From Actinomycetota bacterium (GTDB lineage: Bacteria; Actinomycetota; Acidimicrobiia; Acidimicrobiales; Poriferisodaliceae): DNA of 7,660 bases. Positions 5,696-7,660 of this stretch are shown here, in pieces. How positions within the stretch are numbered: the first letter of the stretch is position 1; each line of letters opens with the position of its first letter. The stretch lies in assembly GCA_002731665.1 (NCBI GenBank), contig PCCJ01000084.1:1-7660 (forward strand), written 5' to 3'. The notes under the pieces were generated by a model. It was not told the DNA's origin. It saw nothing but the letters and a program-made list of their open reading frames with translations, and did not search any database. A program made the position numbers and the translations under genes.

Positions 5696-6775
5696 TTGAC
5701 GGGTAGACCAAGAGCAGTCGTCGCAAATTTACCGGCCTATAAACCAGGTAAGTCAGCGGAACAATCAGCTTCTGAACACAATCTAGATGAAGCGATAAAA
5801 CTTGCTTCGAATGAAACATCGTATGGGCCGCTACCGAGCGTCTTAGCCGCTGTAAGCGATGGAGCTGGGCTTCTCAATCGCTACCCAGATCATCGTGGCT
5901 CAGAAGTGCGGTCCGTCTTGGCAGCCAGGTTGAATGTGGAAACCAGTCAGGTCACACTAGGTTGTGGCTCTGTCGGCCTACTTCAGCAATTATTTTTAGC
6001 CTACATTGACCCGGGAGATGAAGTTGTCTATCCATGGCGCTCATTTGAAGTGCACCCTCTGTTTTCAGCGATCTCGCAAGCAGTTGCTCTAGCCATACCT
6101 CTTGTCGATCAAGCTTTTGATTTAGATGCAGTCTCTCGTGCCATCACTTCGAAAACGAAGCTAGTGATCTTGTCCACTCCGAACAATCCGACGGGCACGG
6201 TTTGCTCTACTGGCGATTTAAAGCGTTTCCTAGAATCTGTCCCGCAAGATGTTGTTGTAGTAATCGACGAGGCTTACCTTGAGTTTGTAACCGCTTCAGA
6301 TGTCGAAGATCCAGTTAATGCGATACTGCCATTTTACTCAAATGTTGTCGTTTTTCGAACGTTTTCAAAGGCATACGGCCTTGCAAATTTGCGTGTTGGT
6401 TATGCAGTGGGGAGTGTAGAAATAATAAGTGCGCTAGACAAAGTGGCATTACCGTTTTTGGTTAATGGTCTAGCCCAAGTGGCTGTCTTGGCTTCATTGC
6501 AGCCCGATGCATCAGCTGAGCTGAAGGTTCGAGTCGATGAGGTAGTTAGGGAACGGACTCGGGTAACTGACTTGTTGACGGGCGCTGGTTGGCCTGTTAC
6601 TCCTAGCCAAGCCAACTTTGTCTGGTTGCCGATAAAAACAGAAGCAGGACCTCTGTTCCAAGCATTAGAAGCAAAAGGAATCGTAACGAGACCTTTTGAA
6701 GGTGAAGGACTACGAATCACGATTGGTACACCCGAGGAAAATAATCGGTTAGTAAACGCTATCGGAACTTGTTGA
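5696..6775 (+). CDS. HisC-like PLP-dependent aminotransferase (class I/II)
   Basis: Fold-type I aminotransferase of the histidinol-phosphate/aromatic aminotransferase group, 359 residues, the normal length. Seen motifs: ASNETSYGP (37-45; HisC usually has ASNENPYGP), NRYPD (61-65), TPNNPTG (161-167), DEAYLEF (191-197), the PLP Schiff-base lysine K225 in RTFSKAYGLANLRVGY (221-236), and the substrate-carboxylate arginine R340 in GLRITIG. All catalytic positions are intact. It starts at TTG 5696, the only start after the stop at 5689, with AGAGAGG eight bases upstream. HisC normally makes histidinol phosphate in histidine synthesis, but no other his gene is present and it lies inside a catabolic-looking operon. 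A HisC paralogue acting on another amino acid, or an aromatic aminotransferase, is more likely; the symbol is therefore left empty. The family is certain, the substrate unknown. Confidence 0.92.
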   Translation: MTGRPRAVVANLPAYKPGKSAEQSASEHNLDEAIKLASNETSYGPLPSVLAAVSDGAGLLNRYPDHRGSEVRSVLAARLNVETSQVTLGCGSVGLLQQLFLAYIDPGDEVVYPWRSFEVHPLFSAISQAVALAIPLVDQAFDLDAVSRAITSKTKLVILSTPNNPTGTVCSTGDLKRFLESVPQDVVVVIDEAYLEFVTASDVEDPVNAILPFYSNVVVFRTFSKAYGLANLRVGYAVGSVEIISALDKVALPFLVNGLAQVAVLASLQPDASAELKVRVDEVVRERTRVTDLLTGAGWPVTPSQANFVWLPIKTEAGPLFQALEAKGIVTRPFEGEGLRITIGTPEENNRLVNAIGTC

Positions 6776-6825
6776 CGTCCCTATGAAGGCGCGTCGATTA
6801 AAACATTCATAATGGAGATGAGATA

Positions 6826-7660
6826 ATGCTTATTAATGGCGAGTGGACGGACGCTCGGAGCGGTTCGAGTTTTGAAGTTTTGAACCCGGCAACTGGAGAA
6901 TCAATCGGGTCTGTTGCGGATGGCGGCGCGGAAGATGCATTACTTGCTATTGCGGCGGCTCATGATGCCTTCAAAAGCTGGAGCAAGACCACCGCATATG
7001 AAAGGTCCGCCGTCTTGTACCGAGCTTGGGAAATAATGGTCAGCCGATCGGATGAACTAGCCCAACTTATGACAGTCGAGCAGGGTAAGCCCCTTAAAGC
7101 AGCTAAGGCTGAAGTTAAGTACGCTTCTGATTTTTTACTGTGGTTTGCTGAGGAGGCGAAGCGCGTTGTAGGTGAGTGGCTCCCGTCTCAGCGCCCGGAT
7201 CAGCGATTTTTGTCAGTGAAAGTCCCGGTTGGTGTGGTGGCAGCAATAACGCCATGGAACTATCCAATTTCAATGTTGACGCGCAAAATTGGTCCCGCTC
7301 TTGCGGCTGGATGCACAGTTGTTCTTAAACCCGCTGAAGCAACACCGTTGTGCGCTAAAGCGACTCTTGACGTGCTCACAGATGCCGGACTCCCACACGG
7401 AGTACTTAATATGGTCACCACATCAAACCCTGCTCCGGTTGGAGACATATTCACTAGTGACCCAAGGGTTGCCAAACTTACCTTTACCGGGAGCACAGCG
7501 GTTGGAAGAGTTCTTGCTGCGAAAGCGGCTTCGAACCTCCAAAGAGTTTCAGTGGAGTTAGGCGGCCACGCTCCGTTCATAGTTTTTCCCGATGCAGACC
7601 CCGTTCATGCGGCGAAGGGAGCTGCTGCGTTAAAGTTTCTGAATGCGGGCCAAGCGTGTA
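6826..7660 (+). CDS. NAD(P)-dependent aldehyde dehydrogenase, succinate-semialdehyde type, N-terminal part
   Basis: Oxidises an aldehyde to the acid with NAD(P)+. 278 codons are present, covering the coenzyme domain. Motifs: ITPWNYP with the oxyanion-hole N145, LTRKIGPALAAGC (151-163) and LKPAEATP with K168 for the cofactor, FTGSTAVGR (220-228), the general base E244 in VELGGHAP, and NAGQAC with the catalytic C278. The Cys is the last complete codon before the window edge, so the C-terminal part is not visible. The (I/L)TRK(I/A)GPALAAGC string after PWN is typical of succinate-semialdehyde dehydrogenase (GabD-like), but related semialdehydes are possible. NAGQAC replaces the common NAGQTC, a minor change. 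It starts at ATG 6826, the only ATG start in the operon, with GGAG at 6814-6817 and an 8-base spacer. It follows the aminotransferase by 50 bases, consistent with transamination yielding the aldehyde it oxidises (inference). Confidence 0.93.
   Translation, partial: MLINGEWTDARSGSSFEVLNPATGESIGSVADGGAEDALLAIAAAHDAFKSWSKTTAYERSAVLYRAWEIMVSRSDELAQLMTVEQGKPLKAAKAEVKYASDFLLWFAEEAKRVVGEWLPSQRPDQRFLSVKVPVGVVAAITPWNYPISMLTRKIGPALAAGCTVVLKPAEATPLCAKATLDVLTDAGLPHGVLNMVTTSNPAPVGDIFTSDPRVAKLTFTGSTAVGRVLAAKAASNLQRVSVELGGHAPFIVFPDADPVHAAKGAAALKFLNAGQAC

Noticed and set aside
6783..6812. Nine-codon ATG peptide (MKARRLKHS) between the aminotransferase and dehydrogenase
   Set aside because: Very short, without a ribosome site or attenuator-like hairpin; most likely chance.
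7260..7580. Opposing frames inside the aldehyde dehydrogenase
   Set aside because: Both lie within the dehydrogenase, whose motifs (PWNYP, GSTAVG, ELGG, GQAC) fix the true frame.
1..7660. CRISPR arrays, insertion sequences, integrases, toxin-antitoxin or phage defence genes
   Set aside because: No regularly spaced repeats, transposase or nuclease motifs were seen on either strand; the content is metabolic.

Overview
The window looks like chromosomal DNA from a bacterium with near-balanced base composition, most likely an actinobacterium or a relative. The grounds are a TypA N-terminus with actinobacterial-type wording, an F420-type luciferase-like oxidoreductase, and a two-domain CaiB/BaiF CoA-transferase, a fusion common in actinobacterial and related genomes. 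This is judgement from sequence wording, not a database result.

Layout: (1) positions 1-206, minus strand, the N-terminal 68 codons of the translational GTPase TypA/BipA, cut by the window edge. (2) 207-819, mostly without a convincing gene; it holds one doubtful 60-codon ORF and a segment at 673-731 that reappears inverted at the start of the next gene. (3) 820-1782, minus strand, a phytanoyl-CoA dioxygenase (PhyH) family Fe(II)/2-oxoglutarate oxygenase with a complete metal and 2OG-binding set. (4) 1783-2195, a compact stretch with small palindromes, a possible unlisted plus-strand membrane microprotein behind a perfect Shine-Dalgarno, and a minus-strand 66-residue two-helix membrane protein converging on it. 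(5) 2196-2331, a divergent promoter region with an operator-like palindrome. (6) 2332-7660, plus strand, a tightly spaced operon: tandem CaiB/BaiF CoA-transferase, F420-type LLM oxidoreductase, HisC-like PLP aminotransferase and a succinate-semialdehyde-dehydrogenase-like aldehyde dehydrogenase. The last is cut by the window edge directly after its catalytic cysteine codon.

The four operon genes are separated by only 37-50 bases and each has its own plausible ribosome binding site, so they are probably co-transcribed. Together with the nearby PhyH oxygenase they read as a catabolic module: CoA activation of a carboxylate, oxidation by one or two oxygenase-type enzymes, amino transfer, and oxidation of an aldehyde to an acid, possibly a C4 semialdehyde feeding the TCA cycle. 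The substrate cannot be read from the sequence. I do not recognise the exact gene set as a named pathway.
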